DNA of 64,000 bases, taken from the NCBI GenBank assembly GCA_029224185.1, contig CM055205.1:14393961-14457960 (forward strand). Reading direction: 5' to 3'. A program made the translations under genes and the position numbers. The DNA comes from Karalla daura. Taxonomy: Eukaryota; Chordata; Actinopteri; Chaetodontiformes; Leiognathidae. This document shows positions 38,164 to 57,463 of this stretch, one piece after another. Numbering within the stretch: the stretch's first letter is position 1; every line of letters begins with the position of its first letter. Below the pieces are notes generated by a model. That model worked only from the letters and a program-made list of their open reading frames with translations, was not told the DNA's origin and ran no database searches.

Positions 38164-39612
38164 GAATTTGGGGGAATGTTTGTGCCATTTGGTGCGCAAA
38201 TGGGTGTGAGGCGATTACGGCTGATTTGGCATCAGAAAGGCCAGTTGTGCCCGTCTACCTCCCCTGCATCTCTTCGACTGGGAGCTCGCTACTACAGTAT
38301 AACGGTGAAATACGAAAAGTCCGCAGTGGAGCCGATAGATCTGCTGCAAAAACAAACTTTTTTATCGTCTCCGAAGCACACTGTGCTTTATTGTTCTAAA
38401 AACGCAGTCCTATGAGATTTCTGTTTTATGCTCTGTTTTTTCAATAAAGCAACACTAAGGTAAACCTAATTATTTCCCTCTCAGGATGCACTAAGTTGTG
38501 TGCGATGCTGAATGCTGCTCACTGGCACATCTTGTAAAATCAGACACCATCCAACACAATAGCTCAGCTATATAATATCACGATTGACACTGATTGACTG
38601 ATTATTTTAACACTTTCTTATAGTTTTCTGAGGTAGCAACAGTGTGGATAAGTAGGTAGCACTGTTGATACATACAACCGATCTATGCTTAGCTTTGTAT
38701 ATTATATATTACCTTAGTGTAAAGATAGATAACATGGCTTTTCTCAACTCTGAAATGCAGCTGTGCACATACAAAACAAGATGAATGTTCAGAAATCTGT
38801 CTTTAGTTTAGGAACAAAGCAAGTTAAGAAAGTGGATGGATGGTTAGCAGAGGTGTTGCACTGTGTTTTTCCTGATGTTTTCCAGTTACATATACTGTAG
38901 AGTTCAGCTTTATGCTGCAAGTTCACACTTGGTTACAAGCGTAAAGTTCAATTAAAACCCCCAAAGTTTTAACAGTGACCGTACACGTTTATCTTTTGTC
39001 TTTGTGGCAGATCTTTTGGCTTCGATCGCATTACGTTGCATAGGTTGAACTTAATAAAGTGGCCCGGGGAGTGTGATTCAGCAGTAAACTTGCTAAACTG
39101 CTTACTTTTATGACATTATTCTTCATATTTTTTAATATAAGTAAAGGGAGGATCATTTCACCGATGGACCCTATGTAAACCTGGCGGAAAATCACTCTAT
39201 GAAATAGCCCCTATGAGTAGGTATTCCTATACGGTGTGTTTGAAAGCACCATTATCAATTTTTTTCACAGTGTGAGTTAAGGTGTTTAGCAAATGCAGCC
39301 ACATTTATGATGATCAGTCTCGCCCCGTAATAAAACAGGTGCTGTGTGATTTATTTATCAGAAATTCTCGAAAAACAAAACAAAACAACACCAGAAAATA
39401 AGTTTACCGGCTTTTCAACCTATTGTTGTTATTGTTTGAACCGGGTGCTGATGTCATCATACGTATGTCATAGAAATCCATTCTAGAACTGAACAGTGAT
39501 GCATACATATATATGTATATATGTATATATGAGTGTTCACATACCATCCAGCACCAAACGCACCCACATCTTCTCCTGAGGCACGCCCGACTAAAACAAA
39601 AACAAAACCACG
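36505..39612. other. klhl10 upstream region
   Basis: A deleted SINE (36655-36765) and a (CA)n at 38131-38160; otherwise unique AT-rich DNA. The 150 bp before the klhl10 ATG include an ATATGTAT-rich stretch at about 39500-39530 but no clear TATA-Inr arrangement. The promoter is not placed. Confidence 0.5.
36655..36765 (+). mobile_element. tRNA-type SINE (family A) deleted copy
   Basis: Head-like 'GACATGGTGACCTGGG' with 'CACAGCACGAAGGTCCACAG' passes directly into a 'GGTGGATGGATCGATGGG' tail. The central body is missing. Confidence 0.45.
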
Positions 39613-44889
<5,277 letters not shown>

Positions 44890-44899
44890 TCTCTGCAAA

Positions 44900-44909
44900 A
44901 ATAAATAAA
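44900..44909 (+). terminator. Overlapping AATAAA poly(A) signals just after the klhl10 stop
   Basis: Two overlapping AATAAA hexamers (44900-44905 and 44904-44909) begin 11 bases after the TAG. If used, the 3' UTR would be only about 30-40 nt. Alternative distal signals cannot be excluded. Confidence 0.5.
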
Positions 44910-47864
44910 TATACAAGAAGAGCATTTAACTTCAGATTCCAACAGAGATTTATGTAATTTGCTGGTTAGGGTAAGTGAGACGTTTGGTACGTCCAACCTG
45001 CAAACAGAGGGTTTGGATCTGGAGTCACTGACATGTCACACACTACAAGATCTGAGGAAAAAGGTGCTGGTGAAGCTACTGAAATGATCCGTCTGTGTAG
45101 CTACATAATTTCAAGATTTCTTGAAATCTTTCTTCTTGGAAGACTGTTGCTTGATTTCCATAGCTTTACAGACATCCTTTTTCAGATTTACTTATATTAG
45201 TTGGCTCTGTTCTCCAGCGGTTCCTTACTTGGAGCCTTTCCTCTGTGTTCTTATTTCTATTTATGTCTATATGTCTGAAAGTATGCGCACATCGAATGCA
45301 AATGAATCTATTTTTCTTATCTCAAGGCAAAACAGGTTTAGCACGAGAAGATTCTAGCACTATTTCATCAATATGACTGTTTGACAAACTTGGTGTGGTT
45401 AAGTCTCTGGCTAAGTTTTCGCCCACACAACTTTACGGCGTGTCAACTTTGTTCAGCCTAATCAAAGAGAGCGTTTGAGGCTGAGTCTGAGACACACAAG
45501 TCAGACCGTCCACAGAGTGACATAGAGGCAAGGATCAGAGTGGGGGATGGAGGTGAAACGAGGAAAGACAAAAAGAATAAAGTGATGTAGAAGCAAAAGC
45601 AGAGAGGAGGGAGGGAGGGAGAGGAACAGGGACAGAAAATGATGCAGAGTCGGTTGCTGTTACATGACTTTCTGGCTCAGGTCAAGGACTAGATGTTCCA
45701 CAATCTCCTCCAACTAAATTTGGACAAAACTGGGATTATTCAGAGGGAGAAGAAAAAAAAAAAAGCTTGAATGACTTCAGTCTGTCCTTCTCTGTGTTTG
45801 CCGCACCCCCAGCCTCTCTCTCTCTCTCTCTCTCTCTTAATCTCTTTCTTCCTCTTCATTCACTCCCTTCCATACTCTCTCTTTTTGTCTTCCTCTTCAT
45901 CTCGCAGACAAAGCAGTGGTTGCTCTCTTTTTCTTTTTTCTTTTTCTTTTGGGCAGAGTCACCTTGAAGCGATGAGTTGCATGTATTTTTGGGTACAACT
46001 GCACAGGAATATATATATATATATATATATAGTATGAATGTGTACCAAGTGGACATGCCTTTGTCTTTTTTTATCAGATTATATAAAAAACAAACAACCT
46101 CCACTGTGAGAGCAGACGCTGCTCCAGTTCCTGACCTCCAAAAGAAAAGTTTAAAGACACCACGAGGAAATGCATCTCTTCCTCCGACTCCTTTGAGGGT
46201 CGAAACCAAAGCAGCACATGCTTCTCTCCGCTGCGTAAGGTGGCGCTTTGTTGATAACATTGTTTACCCTTAAATGACTGATTCTCAGCCTTTGTGGGTT
46301 TATCCTTCGACTCGGTATTTGTGGTCACTTCTGCAAAAAAAAAATCAGGCTGCACGAAAGCAGAACATGACTCGGCAGTATCCGCCCACAAGAGCCGCGG
46401 GCGAAGCAGAGGGACGGCAGAGGACGCGGAGTTTTAAAATGTTTATTTTAAAGCTTTAATGCTCCGATGTCTTTTCTCAAGGAACGGAGCAAATGTCATG
46501 AAATATTAACTCTGACACGTATCAACAGATCCTCTTCGTCTTTGTCTCGGCGACTCCTCGACGGCCCTTTAGTTTGTCTCTCTCTCTGTTCAAGTAATGG
46601 CTTTTTTTCAGGGTTTTTTTTTTCGGGTTTTTCTTTTCAGCCTTTCACATTTCATTATGGAGCATTGGAGGAAGAAAATTAAATTACGGCCAGTCGATTT
46701 GGGCACATTTTGCGAAGACATTTGTGTTTGATGGAAAACAGTGGGCAAAGCACAAGAAAACAACGGTGATTTTATTTCATTATTTCATGCTTTCCTCCCA
46801 AAATTATTAATTAAGGGAGCTGAACTTTCACAGGGGGTCATTTGTCTTGAATTTGCTCTATTTTTATGTTTTATTTCCTCAAATATGTTCTTTGATGGAG
46901 AGTTCTTGCAGACCTTCAGAATAATAAGCATTTTAATAGTCTTTTTTATAGTCCTGGGCCAGTGTGGGGGCAGTTCTCTAATTACAGATTAGATCAACTT
47001 CTGGTCATTTTTATTGAAGAAGTAAAACTCAGAAGGCCCTCAGAGAGTTTGATCCAGAGTCAGATCTTCCACTTTCCACAAATTAAAGCCCCTCTAATCT
47101 CTATCATTACCTCGAAATTGTTTTTAAAACTTTCCATAATATTCAGTCTGGGGAGGGATCTCGATTACCGAAAAACAAACTGATTAAGCTTTTCTTATTG
47201 TTGAAAATTTAGAAACTTTTGAGTTTTTGGCCTCCAGTTAGAGGAAGGATGGGGCTGATTGCGGCTCCACTGTTTCATGTATGTGAACTGCGTTGACCTC
47301 CAAACATTGTGTGAAATGGGCTGAGGCGGGACAAGGCGTTTGCAGACAAGAACATCAATATTGGATGATTCAGGGCAAACCCTGGATTACCTACAGTTAC
47401 AGTGTTTTTTTTTTTTTAAAGAAAAAAAAAACACTCTATAATTTTCCACAGAGTGCACATGGCAGCTGGAGCCGAGGTAATTGCGAGTCTCTCCTGCAGA
47501 GTCGGACATGTGGCATCCATCCTGCAGCCCGACCTCCGCACACTCTTATTAATTCATAACATGAAAGGCCGCCGCACACTTCCTCCGCCGGTCTGGTACT
47601 GGGTGTAAATCTTGTCCAGTGTGAGCACAATTATCGGGAACAGAGGGACGGTGTGAACGCTGTAATCTGTGTGCACGCCCCTATTAAAGAGGAGTTCAGG
47701 CGGGAGCGCTCAGTGTTACTCCGCTGATTTGCTCCTGCCGTGGCCTTTTACTGGGTTCGAGTGTTCATTAATGGGGGAATTAGTTCTCCCAGATGAATCC
47801 TCAACGCTGTTTGGTTAGTGCGAGAACTCCCTCGCAGAGCGCAGAGAACTGTTTGAGCATTTGC

Positions 47865-47969
47865 TATAAATACCGAGCGTCTCTGACTGGATGAGGGTTC
47901 AGGGCTGGGGATACTTTGTAGAGCTGAGTGAGGACTGTGAATGCCACTAACAGACAGGTGACAAGCAAG
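47865..47969 (+). promoter_or_regulatory. Candidate TATA promoter with short noncoding first exon
   Basis: TATAAAT at 47865-47871 is followed, about 30 bp on, by a plausible start region near 47898. An exon-like stretch of about 70 nt then ends at a strong donor, AAG|GTAAGT (GT at 47970-47971). ATGs inside it open only very short frames. The surrounding 47.4-47.9 kb is richer in GC than its neighbours. No downstream coding exon could be linked, so it may serve a long noncoding RNA or be chance. Confidence 0.3.
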
Positions 47970-48589
47970 GTAAGTCTCCATTACAGCTTGACACTAAATG
48001 AGAGCAATGTTTATAAAATGTTGATAAAGTACAGCATTTTCATTGAAGGTTTTTTTCCCCACAATTCCCCATAAAGTCTCATCCTGCAACACTCCACTCT
48101 GAGGAAGGTGGACATGCATGCAGAACATTGTTTTATTAGATTTAGAAAAAGTTCAGTCTCCTCCATAATGCAAACTGGTTATGTCACCTCCTGCCATGTC
48201 AGCAAAAGTTTTTCATTTAACATCTGTGACAAATTTCTATATCAATATGTCTGTAAAAGCACCTCATGCAGTAATTGTAACCTGACTGGGTGTTATCATG
48301 TCATGTCTGTGTCTGCATGTTGCAGCAGTAATCTTCTTTGCTATGCAAATGCATAAACTGTTGTTTGTATTTTGTGTTGGTTTTGGTTTTCTGTTTATAT
48401 TATGGTTTATATACTTTTTGGATTGGACACAGCACCTTGATGCAGCTTTCGCAATTTCATTCCAGCTTTTCTTGTTGTACAATGGCAATAAAACACCTTC
48501 TATTTCTCACAAGCGTAAAAATGTTTTAGAGATTTTCGCAGGTTTCGCTGATTTCTGTGGATGATGGAAATACACCTGTACTGCCTGTT

Positions 48590-48835
48590 GGCCTGTTGAC
48601 ACGGTGGTTTGTTAAATAGTCTTAGTGCCGAACTGAGAGTGTTTCTGTGGAGTTTGCATGTTTTATCTGCGTAGGTTTTCCCCAGGTTCTCCAGTTTCTT
48701 CCCACACTCCAAAAACATGCATGTTTAGTTCGATTGGAGACTCCAAATTGCCCCTAGATGCGAGTGTGATACTACTAGGCGATGGTAAGATATGAGATGT
48801 GTGGATGGATTGATGGATGGACACTGCCCGACTCT
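48590..48835 (+). mobile_element. tRNA-type SINE (family A) copy
   Basis: 'GACACGGTGGTTTG' head, then 'TGTGGAGTTTGCATGTTTTA', 'CCAAAAACATGCATGTTTAG' and 'TCCAAATTGCCCCTAGATG', ending 'GGATGGATTGATGGATGG'. Reasonably full length. Confidence 0.7.
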
Positions 48836-49078
48836 CCTGCAAACCTGTGGAGCAGAGTTTATGAAATATTCCTGAGTGGACGGGAATCACCAGAGAAACT
48901 TTTAGACCAAACCTTGTTTTCAAAACATGATGCTGCAGTCGTAAAATATGAAATTATACCGCATGCTTGAAACGCTGCTCGCGGATGCCTATGCATGCAT
49001 GTGTCCCCAGACGATGTGACAAGATGTCTTATACAAATATAGACCGACAATCCCAACTGTTACACCGCCCACACACCC

Positions 49079-49084
<6 letters not shown>

Positions 49085-49140
<56 letters not shown>
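49085..49140 (+). repeat. (CA)28 microsatellite
   Basis: Pure CA, 56 bp. Confidence 0.97.
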
Positions 49141-49142
<2 letters not shown>

Positions 49143-50302
49143 TGGGGAGGAGCCCTGACATGCACAAAGCACAGAGGTTTTTAAAAAATGATTAGCTAAA
49201 GTTGCTTGGCTGATGGTCGATGTTCTAAAAGCCCTGTGCAATACAACTTTAATAGCACTGGCAACAGGGTCTACACACACATACACACACACACACACAC
49301 ACGCACAGCCACTTTCTCCTCCCTTATTTGCAATGTCTGGTTTCTCTGTCTCCTCCACTTTCTGTCTCTGCTCCTCCTCCGTCTGTCTGCACACTGCGTA
49401 GCCGAGGGCTAAAATACAGCTTTTCACTCATAAAACACACACACACACACTGGGAAAAAAAAAACAAAAAACACACACACTTATTGTTCTGTGTGAGCAA
49501 CTGTCAACAAACAGACAAACGACACAGAGGTAGAGCCTCGCTGACACAGTTAGATCATGACATTAACAGTGTGTAAGGTGGATGTGTGCCCGACGCCTGG
49601 TGTGATAACTTCATATTAAGCCAATACATACAGTACTGTACTATGTTATGTTTCAGTATGTACCGTGTGTGTACTGTATGTGTGTGTGGGATGAAGAGGG
49701 AGGGAGTGTGTGTGTGTGTGAGTGTGTGTGTGTGTGAGGCGCCTGAGGGCTTTGTTCTGTACTGGTGCAATAAAAGACACATTAGAGAAAGAGAGAGATT
49801 ACAGGAAAAAAAAAAACATTATCACCCATAAATGGTGTTTTCTCTTTCTTTCTGGGCTGTAAAAAAAAAAAAAAACAATAAATCTGTGTGGGTGTGAGAA
49901 GCAACAGAGCAGAGTTTCGCATGATGTGTTTCCCTTGGAAAATCCCGGCATACGTTCCGATTTACAACGACATACAGAAAATTTGATGTTCGGGTTCGCT
50001 GTAACGCACTGAGGCGAGGCGCAAAAGTGTATCAATTGGCGTCCTGTGAGAGACTGTGACACCGAAAAAAAACAACTGTGTATGAGAGGAAGTCTGGCAA
50101 GAAGAATCTGGAGGATGAAGAAAGGGAAGGAGAGGAGGATGAGAGGAGGATGGCGGCTTAAAGATAAGGGAGGGAGGATGTAGTGGAAGGAGAGAAAGAG
50201 AGGGTTAGTGGAGTGTGTACGTATTGAGTAGAGGGAATCAATTTCCCCCGTCATGCTCAACACCTGTCTCACCCTCACACTCTATGTGTGTGTGTGTGTG
50301 TG

Positions 50303-50333
<31 letters not shown>

Positions 50334-50463
50334 AAACCAGGTGTTTGTGTGTGTGTGTGTGTTTTAGAAGAGGATGAACAGACAATAGTTTCCCAATTGG
50401 AAAGGATTCAATTTATATCCAATCTGTCCACTTTTCTCCTCCTACTCTTTCCTCACACACACA

Positions 50464-50499
<36 letters not shown>

Positions 50500-50934
50500 A
50501 GCACACACTTAGCTCTTATGCCGCCTCTTGACCTCTGTCTGTTTCCCTTTACCTGTGTGTCAGTTATGGGACATCACCCTGACGTGGCCGCTCTGCTTTA
50601 GCTCACACTACTTCCCTCTCCAAAATAGTCGCCCTGGAGGCTCCTACGATTCCGGCTCCGCATCCCCCCAAGCGTTTGCGAGATATTACAATCCGAGCTG
50701 AGTGATTATCGGGGAGTTTCCCAATAGAATCAGACTGGAGATGAGCATCGCAGGCGGAGAAGAGAGATGGATCTGGAAGCGGAGCTTTAATTTGATTCAA
50801 CTTGAGGTTTATTTTTATGGCTCTGACCACTCATTTCCTATCAGTAATAATGGATAGTGTGGAGGAGCGGTGGAAGAAGAGGAAGTGGAGTGAAAGTATG
50901 GAAGTATAGTAACTATTCGACCATCACAACCAGC

Positions 50935-51120
50935 CATTAGTACCTGACTTAGTTGTGAGGAAGGAGGGGGGTCTGCTGGTACCTCATAGGACACACACAC
51001 TCCATTCACTCTCACATGCACACTTTCCCATTGACCTATACATGTATGTTTTTGGACTTAGTACCTAGAGAGAACCTGGACAGACAAGGGGAGAACATGT
51101 AAACCCAGGTCTGTGTACCA
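50935..51120 (-). mobile_element. tRNA-type SINE (family A) reverse remnant
   Basis: 'CATTCACTCTCACATGCACAC', split by decay, is followed by 'GTATGTTTTTGGACTTAG' and 'GGGGAGAACATGTAAACCC', in reverse orientation. Confidence 0.5.
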
Positions 51121-51512
51121 TTAGACTATGATGAATCATAATAATAAAGTAGAGTAGAGTAGAGCACTTATTGTTATTGTTTGGGAATTGTAATTATCTT
51201 AAATACAATGAAACATCAGAAACCTCATTAGATTGTCAACACTATTAACTATAACTATTGAGGCAGTTTTACTGGGTCACATATGCAGACTTTGTTGTCT
51301 CTGAATGACTTAGTCTTGTCAGTGAAGTCTGGACATACAATATTTGTGAGTTTTTCAAATACTTTTGTGTTTTTTTTGTCCGCATTATGACACATCATAC
51401 GTAACTGAGCGCGGGGCCGCTTGACCTTCTGGCGGAGGTGATGCAGACAGAAATCTGAACACCCTGGAGACGCGTCATAGACACAGGCATGAATGGTGAT
51501 GGGTCTTGACTG

Positions 51513-51530
51513 CCCCCCCCCCCCCCCCCG
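51513..51530 (+). repeat. C18 homopolymer
   Basis: Eighteen C followed by further short C runs; a long G run on the other strand. Confidence 0.95.
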
Positions 51531-51778
51531 TCCCCCGTCCCCAGATCTCCCAGGACGCCTGTTAATCCCACATGTGAAAAGGAGACAGAGAACATAAACA
51601 ACATGCAAACTTAACCGTGTGAGCTGTGACTCTGAAGTTTCATCCTTATAAATAGATGTTATTTGACTTCCAGATTATCCTTTTGTGATGTGTCGATAAC
51701 ATGCAAATCACAGCTGCGCGTGGCGCTGCATGTTTTCAGGATTTCGTCTCCCTTCCCCGCCTCGGCAGACTCGCTCCC

Positions 51779-51823
<45 letters not shown>

Positions 51824-52301
51824 GAGACTCCTCTTCTTCAGGCCGTCTGTGCAACAGCCTCCCCTGACAACCCAGGAGGTCAAACCACTGTCAGTCACAG
51901 TGATACGGAGAGAAAGACTGAGGGAGGGAGAGCAGCAAAGTGAACATACAGAGGGGAGATAAGTAGAGAGGGAGAGAGAGGGGAGGGGTGGGAGAGAGAG
52001 AAAAGAAAGGGCACATACAGAAGGGGAAGTGGTAGGAGAAGAGATGAGAATCCAAATGAATCTTCTTCACCCAACGGACAGACTGTCAAGCTCTGTGCGT
52101 GCGTGCTTGCGTGTGTGTGTGCGTGTGTGTGTGTGCGTGTGTGTGTCTTTGTGTGTGTGCGTGCGAGCGCAGGTGTGTGCGTGTGTGTCTCTGTCTTACC
52201 TACTAATTGAAATGCGATGAGGTGTGAAACACCCCTTTAAAAGACCTATCACTGTGTGTGAAGCTAAATGTGTGTCGGGGAAAGGAGGAGGGTTATACGT
52301 G

Positions 52302-52350
<49 letters not shown>

Positions 52351-52426
52351 CATGCATATCAACTCGTTTTTGACCACAGCAACAATAAAAGTGTGTGTTT
52401 GTGAGTGTGTCGCATGTAAAATATGT

Positions 52427-52455
52427 GGGGGGTTGGGGGGTTGGGGGGTTGGGGG
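52427..52455 (+). repeat. (GGGGGGTT)n G-rich tract, G-quadruplex candidate
   Basis: Four runs of 5-6 G separated by TT. Confidence 0.9.
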
Positions 52456-53046
52456 TGCACCTGTTTGCCTGTTTGTAGTGATCACATTCATCTAGTGTGA
52501 GTACCAGCACCGTACATCATCCTCTATAAACAGGAGTGTGACAAACTGTGTATCACGCACAAGTGAATTTGCATATTTGTCCACGAGCATGAGCCACAAT
52601 AAAGCGTGAAAGCCTGTGCTTGTCTGTGTGTGTGTGTGTGTGTGTGTGAGTGTGAGAGAGAGAGAGGGTGAGTGAGTGAGTGTGACTCCGTGAGCATGTG
52701 TGTGTGTGTGAGTGTGTGTATAATTTCATTTTGCTGTCTCAGCCTCTTGTTAAGGAGCCATTTAGAGCTCAGGTTGAGTTTCCTCTGCGCCTCCTGACAC
52801 TTCTTTCCTCCTCACCGCCTCTCTGGCTTCCACCATCTTTTCTCCATCTCTGTCTCATTATCTCTGTGTCTTCCTCTGTCTGTCCGCTCTCCTCTGCTCA
52901 TCCTCCACCCTCAGCCCTTCTCCTCCTCCTCCTCCTCCTCCTCCCTCTCCCCCCTTTCACTAAATTTGGTCCCTGCGCGACACAATCTTAAACCAGCCAT
53001 ACGTGGCTGTGTTTGTGCAGTTTGTGGTTTGTACATTGATGTAAAT

Positions 53047-53217
<171 letters not shown>

Positions 53218-53503
53218 GGAGATTTACAAGAAGCTCCTGTGTAAAAATAGCAGTAGTCGTGTTGATGTTTTCTGGTGCGGTGAGTTATTACGTCGCTAAA
53301 ACGGCAGGAGTAACAGTGGTCCGTGCAGTTTCGATGATGCAGCCAGGGCTGCGTACTGTATGAGTTTCCAACTAACAGTGGGGATATTTGGGCTAATTAC
53401 TAAAACAGTTTGTGCAGTGGTAATTGAAGATATTCAGTTGCAGCAGGTCCTCCAGGAGCATGTAATATGCTCGTGTTTATGAGTGTGAACTTGGTGGCTA
53501 TTA

Positions 53504-53612
<109 letters not shown>

Positions 53613-53728
53613 ATATGACACCATTTCTTAACATAGAACTGGATGTGTGTGCGTGTTTGGGAGTGTGAGTGAGTTCATGTCGACATTCACCTATGTAGCA
53701 GCATTGTGGTGCAGCTGTTTGCATATAC

Positions 53729-53771
<43 letters not shown>

Positions 53772-56567
53772 TTGTGTGTGTGTGTGTGTGTGTATACGAA
53801 GCCCTCTATATGTTCCCTATCAGACTGGTGAACCGTGATATTACACTCTAAGCTTATGTACATATTCATCATATTCATCCATTTGCACACATATAAACAC
53901 ACAGACACTGAAAGTCACCTGCCCGCTGAGGCCCTATTAAAACGACACTGGAATATCATCAGACATAAATATCCATATTTTCTGTTTTTACAAAACATAC
54001 ATGGGTATATTTTTTTTCAAGAGGTAATCGCGTTTCGGGGCTGGAAGATCTCTCCGTGGTGGTAGTTGCAACAATCACAGAAAGCTGTCTAAATTTTCTT
54101 ATTTTTGCACTTCAAAGCTGATATCATCACCGTATCATCTAATAGATGCAACAGATTAGAAGTGTTAAAACTTAAAAGCTTAGTCTAACTAAAAATCTCA
54201 AGGCAACTTGCTGGAGAAAAGCTTTGAGCTTTGAGGCCAAAAGAAATTCATTTGTAGTTGTGCCAACTTACACAGTCACTACAGTTATTGGATATTTTGT
54301 GTTTTATGATATATGTAAAGCACAAGCTAAACAGTTTATTATCTTGTATGCACACGATGTTATATGAATAAAACTGTTATTGATTTTATTATGGTCAAGT
54401 GTAATTTATAGATTTTGGAAACAGCGAGTTAGCTAAAATGCTACAAACAAACATCATAAAGCATAAAAAGCATGTAGAAATATGCAAGACATGTACATAT
54501 AAACCTCTTAAAGCAGGTTATTACTTCTTTTGAGTGCACATGCTAGGCACATATCACCCGATGGGACTTTAGGAACTCTGTAGATATACTCTTAAAAATC
54601 ATATCAAGGTCAACAGTGTCAAGTTTTCATTTCTACATCGTAGTCTAGAGTTTGGAGACAATATCCACATAATCCAAGTGCATAAAACGTTTGAACATTT
54701 GGTGTCACTGGAGCATAAACAATGTCATTCCTCAGGCCACCAGATGGTTCAATGGCCCTGTCCTTTTTGGGTGTTCCTGAAACATCCAGTGTGGTGTTTT
54801 TTGTTTTTGTTGTTTTTTTCGGAGCTGTCTCGAGGTTTCTGGAGGCAAACCGCTGCCTCGGGGCTTTTACAGCATCTCTGTTTATCAATTCTTTTACATG
54901 ATTTTCTCTGCGAGTCTGAACACTCAGAGGGCTGAAAGCGTGATAAGCAAACGCTCATAATTAAACCATATTGTTAATTGATAACACGGCTCTTACTACA
55001 AACTACTTTGAGACTCCAGTGAGCTGTGAAAGAGTTTCAGCAGCCTGCAGAATATAATTCAGAGGATCCACTCTCTCTATTTCTTAATGAAGATATAAAA
55101 ATACAAGATTTTTAACCCCTGAGCTCCCCCCCCCCCCTCCTCCTTTCCATCATGGCAGACTGGGCAGATCATGCAGGACTTGCCCTCTTTCCACTCCTTC
55201 TTCGCGGCTCCACATGTGATAACAGATATGAATAAATATGAGACAAATCACCCGAGAGCAGCTGAAACCCATTTCACTGTAGGTTGAGCTTTTGGTTTTT
55301 AACCACAGGGGATCGCACAGGTGTTAAGACAGATTTCGATCAGTCAAAGATTGCTTTGAGGCGAGGCGCGCACACACACACACACACATACACACACATA
55401 GAAGTCGAGGAGGTCAGTTATAAGAAGTATTGTATGTCAGCTTTTTTTCTAAACTATATTTCCGATCCAGCTTTCAACATGAAATTGAGACCAAAATTGG
55501 CTCAATAAAATCGCACTGACAAAAACTGTAAGAATCGAGCTCATAAAGTGGAATGATGCTGCGTTCGCTTGCTTAGGTTTGAAGTTTTACAGCTTTTTCC
55601 ACTTTATGAATGATTTAAGGTGAAAACTACATAGGGACAATGTATGAACTATTTAACACCCTCCGCCTGCTGAAGGCTAGAAGGTCAGACGTCATGGGAA
55701 ACATGAATTAGCATATTTAAATGATTTGGAGCAATAAATAAAATATTCTCTGTATGCAGCTTGTCATTTTCTAGCATTGCCTAACAGCGAATCTATACCT
55801 CAGGACAGCTCTCTTATATATTTAATTAGCCTAACTTAGCCTCTAACAGTGAGCTGTGAAGTACTGGTTGTGCGGGCGTCCACCATATTTCCTGGGTTTT
55901 GTAACGTGTGTTTGATTAAACCAGACTTCAGCAGTGAATCCATACTAATTCCAGACTGATGTAATGTAGACTATAACACAAAGTAAAATAACGGCAGCAT
56001 AGATCCCAGAGATGCATGCACACACTCACATTGACAGTAGCTGTAATAGCAAGGAAGCCTTTGTTCAGGTCCAGTGAATGTTAGAATTAGTATCATTAGC
56101 GGACCAGAGGCAATATAAGAAAATCAATATCTTTAGTGGCAATAGGGAAAAATCAATCACCTTTTAATAGAAGGTCATTTATCTTTAGAGGTAAAGTACT
56201 GGCAGATGGTAGCCAATTGCGATCGATGGGGTCCTCCATTGCAGCCAATAGTGATCTAAGTTACGGTGTTATGGGATCCTCGCTAACAATCCAGTGATGG
56301 TTAGTCATGCTGGATTTACTCCAGAGCTAACGCAGCTAATGGCAAACGATACGTACGATGGATTGAAGATTTAGAGATAATTATCGCACAAAAGGACTTG
56401 AAACTAATGCACGCTAACATGCTAAGCTAAGATAATCAATGTATCGGACACTGTGTCCTACCAAACACGTGGACGTTTTCAGCGTGACTTTCAGTCCATT
56501 AATTCTTGGTATTGTCCACATTGTCCTAATGATATTGAACATTATTATGATATATTAATGTTATTAA

Positions 56568-56775
56568 AGGGGACCTAAAGTGGACAAATGGAGCATTAAT
56601 CCTTGTTCTATGTTGTTAACATAGAAGCTATGGAACATTTATTTAATCAGAAACGTGCCAGGTGCCATTATACAAACCTGATTAACGTTCTACTTTTAGT
56701 GTTGTAATATTATGGTCCTGTTTCTGCACGTTTTCATGCTTATCTGGCAACCATTTCGATGAGTGTTCCTTGTTA
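56568..56775 (+). repeat. Dispersed repeat family B copy
   Basis: Forward copy with 'GGGGACCTAAAGTGGACAAA', 'ACATAGAAGCTATGGAACA' and 'CTTATCTGGCAACCAT'. It ends before the coding part. Confidence 0.65.
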
Positions 56776-57393
56776 AATGCCTACCTAGTCATGCCTACCT
56801 ACTACCAACACCTCTTTTAATGCAAGATGATCACTGGCTGTAAATTATTCAAAAACAACATAAAAATATTTCCATTTTACGACATCACAACATACACAAA
56901 AGCTTAAAAGTTTACATTTACAATAAATCATAAATCATTCACAATTAAAATAAACAATGGTAAATTACACCTGGCAATGAATGCAGTATTTTATATATTT
57001 ATTTTGTATAATGTATCTTATTAAAAACAGACTTCAAGGTAAGAAGCTGCTTAATCTAGGAGCTGCTTTGATTTCATTTGATGATTTTTTTTGTCTAATT
57101 AACTTTCGTCTTAAAGCTGATTGGCCAGTTAATAACAGAGGATGTCGACGTCTCGTTGTGTTTTATTACATCGCCTCGTTATTACTTTGGTGTCAATATT
57201 TGTCTTTGTTATCAAAATATCTAGGTCCACGATACAACAAATTAAAAATCTATTCAGTGAGAAAAAAAAACACATTGTTCCCATTCCAACGCGCTGCGAC
57301 ACCGGATGTCGTGTTGTCAAGGTTAGAGACATCTAACCCGCCATCAGCCTCACTGTTCATGTATGAGACGCCTCACAAGCAATTAAAACGTCT

Positions 57394-57394
<1 letters not shown>

Positions 57395-57436
<42 letters not shown>

Positions 57437-57463
57437 CACACGCACACACACACACACACACAC
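57395..57463 (+). repeat. (CA)n microsatellite
   Basis: CA with two CG interruptions, about 69 bp. Confidence 0.96.

Noticed and set aside
49085..49140. Repeat arrays that could be mistaken for CRISPR
   Set aside because: These are dinucleotide arrays without spacers, in vertebrate DNA.
54619..54888. 89-codon - strand frame rich in Lys/Thr
   Set aside because: No splice context and no recognisable family; composition follows a local AAC/AAA-rich run.
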